Shown: piece by piece, positions 25,187 through 36,584 of the stretch | How positions within the stretch are numbered: the first letter of the stretch is position 1 | Layout: every line of letters begins with the position of its first letter | Origin: Isoetes taiwanensis | Taxonomy: Eukaryota; Streptophyta; Lycopodiopsida; Isoetales; Isoetaceae | Direction: 5' to 3' | Length of the DNA stretch: 64,000 nucleotides | NCBI GenBank assembly: GCA_021234155.1 | Contig: JAJEKV010000011.1 | Location: forward strand, 2,423,294 to 2,487,293 | Made by a program: the position numbers and the translations under genes | Notes under the pieces: model-generated | The model's database searches: none | Seen by the model: the letters and a program-made list of their open reading frames with translations, nothing else | Told to the model about the DNA's origin: nothing

Positions 25187-25770
25187 AATCATTCTCTAAG
25201 AAATATAGAATCATTTATTATCCTGGAAGCAAAAGCTGTGCCTTTTTGAGTAGTCAGACGCTGCTTTACTTGCTGAAAGTCTCTTACTTGTGCCGCTAAA
25301 GGTAGAGGATTATTCACAATTTTGCTTATGGTATTCCTGAACACCTGTGTAAGATGAATGAACTTGACAACTCCAAAAACTTCATCTGCAAATTGAAATT
25401 AAAAATATGCACTTACCTCCCAGACCTTATCATAAGTATAGAATGTTTGCACATTCGCTGCAGCAAACCCATTTAACAATAGTATCAAGACAGCAGATAC
25501 GCAGATTCCAGCTCTCAACTCTGTTCACAAGTTTAATATTTGGAATATTTTTGGCAGTAACAGCTCTATAATCTCTGGGGTTGACTAGAGATTCTGCATA
25601 AGACGACAAAAATGTAAATATGGTGAAACTGCCATCTATTTGCCGAGAACTAGAAGTCTGGGCAATAAGTTCTGTATCTGGCTAGATAATACCTGCTTGA
25701 TTTTATCCCAATATGAGAGGCGAACCTCTCTTTCAAAGATCTCCACATGAGCCTACTTCAAGCAACCCTG
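25187..25770 (-). CDS. 3' exons of an unidentified spliced gene
   Basis: Terminal exon 25345-25187 follows a TTACACAG acceptor and is open for about 52 codons to TGA (starts VFRNTISKIVNNPLPL, ends NDSIFLRE). Before it, an exon about 25525-25420 ends TFYTYDKVWE at GAG/GTAAGT and contains a hydrophobic run (CVSAVLILLLNGFAAA) that could be a membrane segment or signal. A third block near 25746-25690 reads VEIFEREVRLSYWDKIKQ before a CAG/GTATTA donor. Phases of the last two exons agree. I do not recognise the family. The uninterrupted frames and good splice sites make this the best candidate for an intact host gene in the left half. Upstream exons were not found. Confidence 0.45.
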
Positions 25771-26148
25771 AAATAACAATTAAATTTACATCCATGCATG
25801 CTAAAAAAGTAATGCAAGATCAGTTTATCCAAGCACAAACATGCAATAATGCAATAATCGTGGTGACTTGGAAAAAAAATCAAATTAGCAGACAGAAGGA
25901 AGGATAACAATGCAATCTTACCAATCATAAAGATAGAACAAAACACAACATAAACAAAGCCATACAGTTCCTATTGTATTTGCTGCATGCTGTGTTTCTC
26001 TCTGTAATCGCAGTTTCAATCTCCGGCAGAATACAAAAATTGACCACACATATATCTGCCCAATTGGGTTTGAATGAAAGCTTGATCCAATCAAATTCCT
26101 CGGAAAAGCCCTAATCCGTTGTTTCAGCGAAGAAGTTGGATTTCAATA

Positions 26149-26230
26149 CTCCAACCTACAACTAAATTTGGCACGGCCAATCTGAAATCCTCCAACCTAC
26201 AACTAAATTTGGCACGGCCAATCTTGCCGG
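26149..26230. repeat. Tandem duplication, period 41
   Basis: Two perfect copies of a unit beginning CTCCAACCTACAACTAAATT. Confidence 0.9.
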
Positions 26231-27428
26231 ATTTGACACGGCTCTGGGCTGCCTCTGCATATGCAGCAGCTACAAAAATCATGGAACATGATGCTCGTTA
26301 TTACCAGCAATGCTTCTGGATTGCTTACACAGTCGGATCCAAAATATCATTTTCACATAGAGCTTGAACCCAAGTACTGCAATTGAAGGAGTCGAAAATA
26401 TTTTGGTAGTTGTTTATATTGCATAAGGTTTGTTGCCTCTAGATAAGACAAAAACGAAGAGTCTTTGAGGCCTGCAAATGGTTGGATTGCAACAGGAACA
26501 GGGCCGTCACAAAACAGACGAAATTTATGGGTGTGTCAGAGCCCATACTCCCGTGGTGCGATCGATGGTTGCATCCATGGATGCAACTCCATTATTTGTT
26601 TTTGCCAGATGCCAGTTGATTTGTACCTCCACAGCTTCAGACTGGAAAATACCTTTAACCTGAATGTGTCTGTCCAAACTGGCAGGGATTTTTCCAGCCT
26701 TTATTCCGCTCAAGAACACTATATGCAGTTCCTGGAAATAGTGAGAAATTGTCTATATAATGTAGACAATCCAAATCTCATGAAGCGTCTTACAGAGACC
26801 CTCTATATCTCTGCCCTATTCTTCAACCTATGCTCTGCAACTGCATTTCGGCATATCATGATTCCCGCTCCCTCGTCGTTTAATACTTCGAATTGGATTT
26901 TATAGTTCCAAAGACAAACCCATCTTCTAAATCATCTATTGCCCAATTTAAGTTGCGCCACGGATATGTTGAAGCCCCAGATGTGGCAGAAGAAATCCAA
27001 GCATCTTAGATTTGGGGATTTTGCTGTAAAAGCTATATAGAAAAGCAGATTCTAAATCTAAGAACCATGCCTGGAAAGAAATTAGTTTTACCTTCCGAGT
27101 AGGAATGCCTCGATTGACAAAACCCAACAACAGGGGCTGAACTATTCGGCCATAGCCACAAGCACACCATAGTTAAGCTCTGCCCAATGACACAAAAGAA
27201 TGAGCTAAATTGTTGAGGGCGCTGTCTGTATCCGCAGAGGCAGAAGGGTCCTATTCCGATAATATCAGGCACCCCACTTGCAAAATTGCAAGGGTCCCCT
27301 ACGGAGCCCAATCCGCCTTTATAAAATTCCTGGCTTTTAAGCCGCTATAGAAGAAAAATTTGTCAGGAAGCAGACATCTTATCAAACTACAAAGACCTGG
27401 AAGGGCCAATCTCTGAACTGTAACAACA
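26231..27428. other. Span without recognised gene
   Basis: Longest open frame is 26465-26905 (+, 146 codons), with no motif that I know. A minus-strand frame at 27311-27033 overlaps others of similar length. No splice-site-bounded exon could be supported. Confidence 0.45.
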
Positions 27429-27437
27429 AAACTAAAA
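27429..27437. repeat. MULE target-site duplication, left
   Basis: AAACTAAAA, repeated exactly at 29748-29756. Nine bases is the hallmark of Mutator insertions. Confidence 0.9.
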
Positions 27438-27597
27438 GGGAAAATTTAAAAAATGCCCTTATAGTTTGGGGTATTTGCAAAAATGCCCCAATATTTTCAA
27501 AATTTGCAAAATTGCCCCTAATTTTTGCCCTGTAGACTACAAACTGATGAGAACGGCTATTTTTTTTCTTTTGCGGGAATTGCATGTCGGCAGAGAA
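27438..27597 (+). repeat. MULE terminal inverted repeat, left
   Basis: About 160 bases; aligns to the reverse complement of 29591-29747 with a few small indels and stops after the TTGCATG(T/C)CGG word. Confidence 0.9.
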
Positions 27598-27644
27598 TAA
27601 CCTGTTCGTCGGAATATTAACATCAATAAACAACTTATAGTTAC

Positions 27645-27722
27645 GGTAATAAAATTCGCTGCTTTACTGACTCACTTACGGTAATAAAATTGCTGCTTTA
27701 CTGATTCGCTGCTTTACTGCTG
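27645..27722. repeat. Short tandem repeat inside the MULE
   Basis: GGTAATAAAATT(C)GCTGCTTTACTG recurs, with a third partial GCTGCTTTACTG. Confidence 0.8.
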
Positions 27723-27850
27723 GAAGATCGTTTCTCTTCCATTGTAAAATTCTAGTTTTTTATGTCCACTTTCTCAGAATGCCAGACAAATGCTCCTGGT
27801 ATTACACCGCTCCTCTGTAAGAGTACTTGGTCTTTTGTTGTTTTAGTCTT

Positions 27851-28110
27851 TTAACCATTCTTTTTGCTGGTAGCATAAATATTGGATAGCAATACAAGAG
27901 CAGAAATGTTTGAAGGTTCTAGCTCTAGAACATGGTTTGTTGTGCACTCAGCTAACTCTAAACTGTCAAAAGTTACACATGAACCAAGAGACATCCAAAG
28001 TTCAATGCTTAAGCCAAATGGAATTGCCATAATCATGTCCTCTGCCTCACACAGTAAACCTGCACGCGCAAGCAGATCAATCATGCACAACTCTTCTATG
28101 CTCCGGTGTG
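27851..28110 (-). pseudogene. PPR protein fragment (E-domain region) inside the MULE
   Basis: Reads CMIDLLARAGLLCEAEDMIM, then ECTTNHVLELEPSNISALVLL and SNIYATSKKNG, the end of the last PPR motif and start of the E region of plant PLS-class PPR proteins, which edit organellar RNA. Homology starts abruptly at the end of transposase similarity (about 28110) and both are on the same strand but in different frames. It lies wholly inside the TIRs, so it was captured or inserted and moved with the element. It matches the style of the PPR pseudogene at 35.3-36.2 kb. Confidence 0.8.
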
Positions 28111-29394
28111 ATCACTTCAAACACAATGCCATTTGATGGCAAAATTCTATACTGTCTGGCACGATTCACTGCTTCAGATATGTGCTTCTCTTCCTCAGGC
28201 ACCAATCTCAGAGACGCATTTTGTCCTGCATTATACCATTCTCGTCTAGCTTCATTCCCCCTTTTGTGAAACCTGTCCATCAATGCATGCCTAATATCTA
28301 TAAGCATTGCAATGATGGGGTTTTCCCTTGCATCAAGTAGAAGCGAATTCAATGATTCTGCTATGTTTGATGTGAGATGGCCAAAACGTTGACCAGGAAA
28401 GTATGCGGTAGCCCATGCACTAGGTGGAGCAGCTTGCATTAACCAATCTGTTGCATCATTATTAACTCTTCTCATATTACAAACCTGCTCATCATATTCT
28501 GTAACAGTGTTGGCTCTAGCTGCCTCCCAAAAGAAGTGTAAGAACTCTGTATTGTTGCATTTCTTTTTCAAGTTTGCTTCAAGATGCCTCATGCAATAAG
28601 CATTTGCATTGTTAGGAAAAAGCGAGCAAATAGTGCCTCCTGCAATCCCTTATCTCTACGTCGACACAAATGTAAGATTAGGATGTACTTCTAAGCGGTC
28701 TAAGTAATTGCATCAAAAACCAAGTCAATTCTCGTATTCTCGTTTATCAATAACTCCAAATGCAACGGGATAAAGACCTCCTGTAGCATCAATTCTGTAG
28801 CACATATTAAGTGGCCAGAGGTATTTTTGTCAAAAAGTGGCATCAATCCCAAAAGCGATGCAGCTTTCGAAAACCCGGTTAAACATGCACCATAAGCAAC
28901 AAACACTCTATAGAAGCGTCCATCAATCTCTTCAAATCTTGTTTTACTTCTGGATTAGTTTCTAATAATTTTCGACAAAAAGGCATGAAGCTTTCTATAT
29001 GCTCTCTTGTGATCTCCATTAATGCGTTCATTGCTATCTCTTTTTGCCTGTAAGCCACATTGTATGTAATAGTTACACGGCTTCTCTTGAAAATCATCTA
29101 TTAGCTCTGGCTGGTTTATAATCGCGGATGCTCCCTAAACTTCTCTTGATATTTCTGGCCAACCGACTGCGCGAAGCTTCCTTGTTGCCCAATTCTTTGG
29201 ACACCACCACAAGTATGTTCTCCTACATCTCGAATCTCACATCTCGGTCCATAACCAATTAAAGAAGAATATAAATGCCATGCACAATCTTCTTGTGTAC
29301 ATTTCACTCTGTATCTTGATTTATCGGACTTAATGACTTTAATTTGATTGAAATTTGCAATAGCTTCAACATTTGCATTTTTAACATCCGCCAT
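28077..29394 (-). pseudogene. MULE transposase, truncated and frameshifted
   Basis: 29394-29116 is a MuDR DNA-binding-type domain (KSDKSRYRVKCTQEDCAWHL, EHTCGG). 29097-28879 continues with ITYNVAYRQKEIAM. Near 28.85 kb a second frame reads FGIDAT, the first catalytic Asp, and IDATGGLYPVAFGVID. The second catalytic Asp site is mutated (stops in the VSDRQKGI-equivalent segment). 28592-28110 reads AYCMRHLEANLKKK, then HLTSNIAESLNS, which carries the expected Glu. The C-terminal SWIM zinc finger is absent, replaced by PPR sequence. At least four frame breaks make it inactive. Confidence 0.9.
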
Positions 29395-29590
29395 TGAATC
29401 AAAATTGTTTTCCTTTTATCAATTCCATGCTGTACAAAGGCAATTCATGCAGCATTGAAGACATTCTGACTAGAAACAAGAAAAGGATGAAAGGAAAAGA
29501 AATCACATGCATACATACACATTTGAATGCAAAAGATCACAGTGCTTAAATGCGGTGCGAAATTATGAGCTATGCGATTTCATTTCGGGT

Positions 29591-29747
29591 TTCCTCTCCC
29601 GGCATGCAATTCGTGAAAAAGAAAAAATAGCCGTTCTCATCGGTTTTGTAGTCTGGGGCAAAATTAGGGGCAATTTTGCAAATTTCGAAAATATTGGGGC
29701 ATTTTTGCAAATACCCCAAACTATAAGGGCATTTTTAAAATTTTCCC
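29591..29747 (-). repeat. MULE terminal inverted repeat, right
   Basis: Inverse of 27438-27597. Confidence 0.9.
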
Positions 29748-29756
29748 AAACTAAAA
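29748..29756. repeat. MULE target-site duplication, right
   Basis: AAACTAAAA, identical to 27429-27437. Confidence 0.9.
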
Positions 29757-29820
29757 TCTGGCCCGGAAGAGGCCTCAAATCAGGACGTCTTGGCGGCTGG
29801 CATAGGACCACCGGAGGGGC

Positions 29821-30072
29821 TATCTGGGCAGGGCAAGCACAAGCACAGCGGAACTGGGGTTCTTCTAGTTCTAAAGCTGCTGGAAAAACTATTCTAAAAA
29901 CTCGCTAATTCCAAAAACTAAAAATTACACTAATTTTATGCCGGAGATATCTGGGCCGGGCAAGCACACTGCGGAGACACAGGGGTTCTTCTAGCTCTAA
30001 AGGCTGCCGGAAAAACTATTCTAAAAACTCGCTAATTCCAAAAACTAAAAATTACACTAATTTTATGCCGGA
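29821..30072. repeat. Tandem duplication, period about 127
   Basis: Both copies run from TATCTGGGC(A/C)GGGCAAGCAC to TTTTATGCCGGAGA and share GAAAAACTATTCTAAAAACT. Identity is high apart from a few substitutions and indels in the first 60 bases. Confidence 0.9.
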
Positions 30073-30629
30073 GAGTTGGATATCTATAATTCCAAAAAGG
30101 CAGCTAGTAATTTTATATATAGGAAGAATATAGGAAGATAATACAAATGGAGAAGTAAGATAATTAAATGCGCAATCACAATGGATTCGATTTTTTAAGG
30201 TATTTTCGTCCGTTCACTAATTTCACTATAAATCATTAGTTATACATAGAAGCAGTTGAAAAGTGTAGCGCCCCCTCAAGCGAGACCATGGAGCTCTAGA
30301 AATATTTGCAATAGCGGCAAGCGCCCTAGGTTCTCTGGTAAGTTTGCTCTTTTTCTTCCTTCTCCAAATCGGATGCATTCTTTCCTGCGCCGTCAATGGG
30401 AACTTGACCCAATGACCGTCAATTTTAAGCTATGACACCGGCTCTAGCTTGGACAACCCCAGAGTTGATATCCGCCTTTGATATATTCACAAGGAATTCA
30501 TCATTTGCTTCATTTTCAAGCCCATGCAATCATTCCCAGTACCGTGTTATGAAGTAAGCTATATGGTTTATCTGGGATTTAAGTTATAGGTTCAGTTTTG
30601 ACTGACTAAGACGCCTACATGTTTGCTAG

Positions 30630-30816
30630 AATGGCCAAACAGTCATCTGTGATAAAGTGTATTGCCGAACCTCTGCAAAATACTGGTAAGTTCGTTTTCA
30701 TCATGTTGTGTAAGTATTGCATTTTTTAATGGAAAGTGTGTCTTGCAGTCTATGCAACAAAAGTGCAATGGAATATCAATCTAGCCAAGCTTCGGGCAGG
30801 CTATCTGTTTCCTGAG
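30630..30816 (+). pseudogene. LL-diaminopimelate aminotransferase gene fragment
   Basis: Two exons with good splice sites. 30630-30685 (after TTTGCTAG, before GTAAGT) reads MAKQSSVIKCIAEPLQNT. 30749-30816 (after TCTTGCAG, before GTACTT) reads VYATKVQWNINLAKLRAGY then LFPE. The NLAKLxAGYLFPE block is the N-terminal signature of plant LL-DAP aminotransferase (AGD2/ALD1 family), plastid enzymes of lysine or pipecolate synthesis. Phases agree. A possible decayed next exon (FRRRCHL) lies near 30960, and nothing further of this enzyme follows. It is therefore a 5' fragment or a truncated copy. A transit-peptide exon could not be confirmed upstream. Confidence 0.6.
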
Positions 30817-31469
30817 GTACTTGACATCCTCTTAATTGTCACTCTAGCTAGACTATCAGTGTTTTGTTGTCTAAGTAGCACATCATATTTATTGGCATGC
30901 TATCTAACACAATAGAATAGTATTGAGAGAAAAAAACAAGAGCCTTGCAAAATTTAGAAGGAGATGCCATCTTAATTGATTTTAGAAAACAAAAAACTAT
31001 AATGTGCTTGTGCTATAGAGTTTTGTGGATATGCTTTGTCATTCAGTAGCATGATATATAGTGCCACTTTGTAGCCTAATTTATTAAACCTAGATACTTC
31101 ATTAGCTTTTTGAAATGGCTTCTAAATGTGTTTTAAAGTAAATATGCCCTCATAAATTAGCAATAAATTTGCCGCAAATTAGAAGGCCGACAAAAACCTA
31201 GAAAAAGTGCAACCCATGCAAGAAGGTATTGTTGATAAAATGCGACTGCAGAAAACTCCTCGATTATTCCACTATAGTTGAGTTAAATACAGTTGCATTC
31301 AGAAGTTTTGCAAATGCTTCATGTTATATTTGAGCATTTCATCGTTTTGATTCATCGTTTTGGTTCAAGTAATAGACAAGGAATGTACGACAGTACATGC
31401 ACAAGGACTGAGTGTGTTATTTTTGTTATGCATGATTACCTGTGCCTACTGAACATCCATCGCAATAAC

Positions 31470-31566
31470 AGCCTACTGGTCAAGCTATTGGTAATGGTTG
31501 ACCCCATCCAATGCCCAAAACCCGCTGACTATCATCGGATGCAAAAATAAAATAAAATAAAATAAA
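31470..31566 (+). mobile_element. Non-LTR retroelement 3' tail
   Basis: ATCATCGGATGCAAAAATA followed by (AAATA)n looks like the 3' terminus of a LINE or SINE copy. The body upstream has no coding that I recognise. Confidence 0.4.
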
Positions 31567-33233
31567 TGAAAAGAAGAGAGGAGGCAGAGAATAATGGGAA
31601 TCCCATGGTAGTCGGTTATAGCACCTATTTATCCTATGGGCACAAAACAAATGGCAATAGAGCAGGTTCAACTCCTACATGTTCTTTCGAATCTCAAGGA
31701 TGTTCAGAATTGAGATCTATTCGACTTAGCACAAAACTTCTTTTGTAGCGGGTTGGAGAAGAGAAATGTGGGCTGCCACCATAAATTTCTTATAAATCAT
31801 GACTCTTTCCCGGCCGATAAATGTTCGTGAGCCTCGAATCGGCCGATGCATTGAAACTTTTGCAGCTTCCGTGCAAAGGATTAATTCTATCTTGTTAGAT
31901 CCTTCGAAAATCAACATCTAAAATATATTAGATTAGCCATTCGAGAAAATTGATTGTCCCTAGGATGACCATTTCCAAATCCGGCGATGAAGTAGATCTA
32001 GGTTGGATCACACCTGTATGCAACCCAAATATTGAAGAGCCGCATCTGATCAGACGGTCAGAACCCGAAAGAGCCAGGAATAACAAAGAAAAAAAGAGGG
32101 TTGGGATCAGGGTTCAAGTTTGACGGCTTTCATGCCTGTTTTTGGCTTTTTTGCTTGTTAAAGCAGGCAGCAAAAAAAATTGCCCTGCATAACAAATATC
32201 AATTTGCCTATCATATAGAAAGGCAAAAAATACAAAAAAAATAAAAAATAAAATAAAAAAAATATGTATGTCATTTGAAAGGTCGCGAGTATAAATTTGC
32301 CTCTCATCAGTACTAGGGTTATTTTATAGGCATATCGAGTTAATGTACCTTACCTCTAATAGAATAATGAATTAGGTAACATTAAATTATTATTTTTTTT
32401 TTAACTTCTACATTCCCGATTCCTCCTACATTCTCCCATTAATGAATCCACCAATTTGGAAAATCTGAGTCATTTTTGCTCTGCCAGCTGCCTGCCACGG
32501 TCTTTGCAGTAAGCCGGTAATGCTTAGAGTTTTTTTTTCTTTCCCCCCTTTTTCACAAAACGGTGTCTGTGTATGCAGTCTGTGCACGAAGTCTATGGCT
32601 TGGTTTTTTCACCACGTTTCACTCAGACCCAGCACTGCCGAGCAGAGAGGACGTCATTGTCTCTGTCATCAAGATTCACCAATGGAGATTAACCAGAGCC
32701 CCACAAGGCCCTTTTTCCACGGTAGTCGTATTTCCAAAAGCCACATATTTTATCAAATGATTTTTGGCCACCTATTGTCCTAAAAGAAAATCACTTTTTC
32801 CACTATGAAAATAAGACATGTCTTATTTATTTAGATTTGGAATAGGTTTGGATTGTAAATGGAGTCTTATTTTATTCCGGCGGATTTCCCCCGCCATAAA
32901 ATAAGACACCTAGTCTTATTTGAAAATATAACTAAAAATAAGACGTGTCTTTCTTTTTCATGGTTTTCCACTAGTGTCATATTTTATGACTAGCATGCAG
33001 GAGAAAAACAAATTTAAATTTGTGTGTCAATTTTAGTCTTGGAGTCACAAATAGTGTAATATATTGTATATGTAAGCCATATTTTGCAACTAATGTGGAA
33101 AAAGGGCCTTAACTTTTTAACTGTATTATATTAGTAGTTACTATTATGTAACTTACCTTTTTGTTCTAAGTTCATAATTGAAAAGCGGTCTTCCTTAACT
33201 AAAATTTTTGTATGTCAGTTGAAACAGAAGCAA
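31567..33233. other. AT-rich span without gene; palindromic words at 32.8-32.95 kb
   Basis: AAATAAGACATGTCTTATTT and GTCTTATTTTAT/ATAAAATAAGAC form nested inverted repeats between 32795 and 32955, perhaps a decayed MITE. No gene was recognised. Confidence 0.45.
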
Positions 33234-33262
33234 CACTACAAGAGAATGGGGGTTATAGTGTC
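33234..33262 (+). mobile_element. CACTA (En/Spm) element terminus
   Basis: CACTACAAGAGAATGGGGG is a canonical CACTA terminal inverted-repeat start. It is followed by TAGTGTC and GACACTA words of the kind found as subterminal repeats. The matching opposite end was not found in the window, so the extent of the element is unknown. Confidence 0.7.
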
Positions 33263-33412
33263 TAGCATAGTAACAAAAAAGTTGACACTAAGTGAACCTT
33301 CAATATTCCTAAAATGGTCAAAATTTCGTCACTATACTAGACGTCATCATTGGTCACTGGGGTGACTACCATTGAGTCAAAATTGTGACCAAAATAATTC
33401 GACAATAAGAAA

Positions 33413-33820
33413 GTTTCCAACAAGCTTGCAACTCGTATTATGACAAATTTGCATCACCTATGATAGCAGTTTAGTGTCAAGAATATAAGAAGCGTTGTGT
33501 TGAATTGTACTATGGTTCATGACAAACTTACAACAATGTTAAGTAATATGTTGTTTCAAAACTACAAATACATAGTGACAAGCTTTGGGTTATAGCTCGT
33601 GTCAAAATTACACCAAGTTTCCAACAAGCTTGCAACTCATATTATGACAAATGAGCATCAACTAAAATAGCAATTTAGTGTCCATAATACCAAACAGCAT
33701 TGTGTTGAGTTGTACTATAGTTTATGACAAACTTTTAATCAATGTTAAGTAATGATTTGTGTCAAAACTACAAATACATAGTGACAAGATTTGGGTTATA
33801 GCTAGTGTCAAAATTATACC
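33413..33820. repeat. Subterminal tandem repeat of the CACTA element, period 204
   Basis: Two diverged copies start GTTTCCAACAAGCTTGCAAC and share TTTAGTGTC, ACAAATACATAGTGACAAG and GTGTCAAAATTA. Confidence 0.8.
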
Positions 33821-34120
33821 AGGCACAATAACGTGCACCATTGACAAAATATTGACAATCTAACAACGAAGATTTGTCAAGACAATAACAATACAAGCAC
33901 AGAAATATTATGCTATACGGTTACAACTTTGCAACAAAAAAAATGAGAAAATTAATGACAAGCTTGGTAGTTTTATTAAAACAAAATAATAGATTTCATT
34001 ACTGATAAGGGACATAAACAGCAAAGAACTTGAGCATTGAGTTCATGCTTCTAATGATACATTTCAAAATGTTCAATAAAAAACTGCCTTGAACTTCAAA
34101 TCACTTCAAAGTGATAAAAT

Positions 34121-34475
34121 TCAATCCTGTTGATTTGCAAAGTCATCCTCATTTTGTTCAACCTCAACTCTTTTGCCTTCGTCATTGTCCTCCTCCTGCT
34201 TAGTTCAATGGAGAAATTAGCTCTAATTTAAGAAATTTGATGCAATGCAAATTTAGGAAACAAAGAGTTCATACCCGTTCTTTATCAGAGTCACTTTCAA
34301 TGTAGCAAATGTTCTACATATAAAATATACAAGTACAAGATTAATTTAACTTCAAACAGACCATGAATATTGCATTAAATATACTTACTGGGTTCATAAT
34401 CTCTTTCTCTTTCTTGGGTTTCATCTTAAAGATAATACCTGGGCTTGTCCCGTTCAGATAGTCCAAGGCTCTATG
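34121..34475 (-). CDS. 3' exons of a CACTA-associated gene, intact
   Basis: Three phase-0 exons: 34475-34389 (29 codons, HRALDYLNGTSPG and a Lys-rich end), 34313-34275 (13 codons, NICYIESDSDKER) and 34198-34121 (25 codons plus stop, acidic, QEEDNDEGKRVEVEQ). All junctions have AG/GT and the frame is unbroken. The gene ends about 900 bases inside the CACTA terminus and points toward it, as element genes do. The acidic tail is typical of accessory DNA-binding proteins of such elements, but I cannot name a domain. Confidence 0.5.
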
Positions 34476-35269
34476 CTGCCATTACAAAAAAAAAAAAAAA
34501 ACTCTTTTAAGACTCATTTAATAAGTATTTAAAAATGAGCATCTGGCCACATGGTCTAGTAGCTACATGGCACCTGCAGTTACAATTAAAAATACAAACA
34601 GGAAAAATGTAGAACAAGATATCAACTCAATAAGAAATGCAAGTGCAAGAATCAAGTTCTCTGGCACTGCCTTTGAATCAAAACCTTCTTCACAAATGGC
34701 TCCTAATATTGTTATACTTGATTTAATAAAGCCTGGTATAATTGCTCCTTGCTCCTGGTTTTAACATTCTAGTAGCATGACCTGAAACTAATTCACCTTG
34801 AAAGAATGATGGTGATCCAAGGAGAATCTAATATAGCATGCAATCAGGAACATCCATTTCATGTCCTCATGTTGGCAGCACTCCTCAAGGCTGCTCATTG
34901 TGCATGGATCCCTACTGCTGTCAAATCTGCCATCAAGACTAGTGCTTACATTACCAATAATAGCGGCAAGAATATATCTCAGACATGACAGGAGAACCCG
35001 TGGATCTGGGGCTTCTTTATGTTACAGATCTATTTTACCTGTGTACTACTGTTTATCATTAATTTGTTCATTTGTTTACCCTTTATTTATTGAAAAAAAG
35101 AGAAGATCGAGGCTACATCTCGGTTAGCTTTGAAACAGCACTATCTATTTCTTGGCATGCCTGTTGCATGTGGCTACAGATTACATGCTGAGAATACAAT
35201 AGATCGGTGTCTTGTTTTCAAAATAGCAATATCTCAAGATAGAAAATGGTAGTTTCTGTCATCGTTCAG
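34476..35269. other. Intron or spacer, no coding recognised
   Basis: Begins with a long A run (about 34486-34500). Short frames at 34567-35127 (+) carry no motif. Confidence 0.4.
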
Positions 35270-36195
35270 AAAAAAGACAATATAAGGAGGTTTTCAGGGT
35301 CGGAACAGGTAGAAATCTGGAAGATTCAACGAGATCTTTGCTCGGAGACAATTGCGACATATGCTCAAAATGAAGAATTAGATAGTGCATGGCAAAATTA
35401 TTGAGAAAAATGCACGGAAGAGTTGTTGTTTCTTGGAATGTTGTGATTCTTACGCACACTATCACGGGAGCCTTAAGGAGACACTCTGTACTTTCGACAA
35501 AATGCGGTTTGAAAGGATGACTCTAATAGGATAACACTTGCTAGCATCACAAATGCATCGCATGCTAGGCGACTCTTTCTATAGGCAAGCACATTCATGC
35601 CATTATTATCAAAGGGAGACTTGAGTCGAGGATGTCATGGTAGGTCTTGCACTTGTTAATATGTATGGCGAAAATCTTTCCCTTGACTATATAGAAAGTG
35701 GTCTTTGATAGGACATGAAACCGGATACTATAACACGGAGTACTATGATTAAGGTCTTTGCACAAAATGGTCATCGAGCTTGACTCTTGAGTTATTCCAT
35801 CAATTGCGGATGCATGGGCTCATGCGACAAGGTCACATTTGTCGTCATAGTTGAGGATTGTGCAAGCTATGGAGTCTTAGATGTGGGGAAGCATATGCAT
35901 GCGCAACTTTTAGTGAGGGGATTTGAATCAGCTCTTGCAGTTGGAAATGCAGAAAGGTTATTTGATAAGATGACCAGGAGAGAAGTCACTTCATGGAATA
36001 GTATGCTTTGAGTATATGCCTTGCATGCCAAGGCCGGTAAGGTGTATGAGCTCTTTTATCAAATGCAACAGGCAAGATCACCTTTGTTACAGTACTAGAT
36101 GTTTGTACAATGCAAGGAGCACTATGTGAAGGGCAGAAAGTACATTTGTTAAGCAAGCTTGAGTCAGATGTCATTGTAAGCACTGCCCTTATTAA
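35270..36195 (+). pseudogene. PLS-class PPR pseudogene
   Basis: Successive PPR words appear across frames: RVVVSWNVVI, ALVNMYGE-like, TFVVIVEDCASYGVLD, GKHMHAQLLVRGFESA and AERLFDKMTRREVTSWNSML. Later words are VYELFYQMQQA, VLDVCTMQGALCEGQKVH and VIVSTAL. They correspond to about four 31-36-residue helical repeats of an organellar RNA-binding protein. Stops and 1-2 nt deletions break every repeat. It is oriented opposite to the presumed CACTA gene around it, which suggests capture by, or insertion into, that element. Confidence 0.85.
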
Positions 36196-36584
36196 CTAAC
36201 ATGTTAAAGCTGGAACATGATAATCATAGGTCAGAGGAGGTGAAGTCACAAACCGCTAGCAAAGGCCAAGTGTGTGACATGGTAAATGAATCGAAACAAT
36301 ATGAGGACGAGGATGACATACATGGAAGGTCTGCAAAAGAGTTGATTGTCATACAGAAAACAAGGAAAGTGGAAGAAAATGAAATTGGGGGTTACATTAC
36401 TCAAGTGGGGAAGTTAACAAGTGAGTTTGAATTAAAGGAAGAAAGACGAGAGAGAAATGAGCTTAAAACAAGGAACGATTCAGGCAGGAAAGGAAAGAAT
36501 TAGAAAGAAAGGGCAGCGAGACATAAATCTACACCAGCAGTAAACAAGAATGCGTGACATTGACTTAAAAAAAAAAAACCCAAC
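36196..36584. other. Unidentified open frame 36201-36503 (+)
   Basis: Open for 100 codons and rich in Glu, Lys and Arg (DEDDIHGRSAKELIVIQK). It could be a chance purine-rich frame or a tail of the PPR-side sequence. It was not recognised. Confidence 0.25.

Larger units (their letters stand above)
27438..29747 (-). mobile_element. Mutator-like element (MULE) carrying a PPR gene piece
   Basis: The element starts GGGAAAATTT and ends in the inverse. Terminal inverted repeats of about 160 bases (27438-27597 and 29591-29747) are nearly identical, sharing GCCCTTATAGTTTGGGGTAT and the GAGAACGGCTATTTTTT word. An exact 9-bp direct repeat flanks it. Inside, on the minus strand, lie a broken transposase (29394-28110) and, downstream of it, a fragment of a PPR gene (about 28110-27851) in place of the transposase C terminus. 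The element therefore cannot be autonomous, but the intact TSD and close TIR match indicate fairly recent movement, presumably with transposase supplied in trans. Confidence 0.9.
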
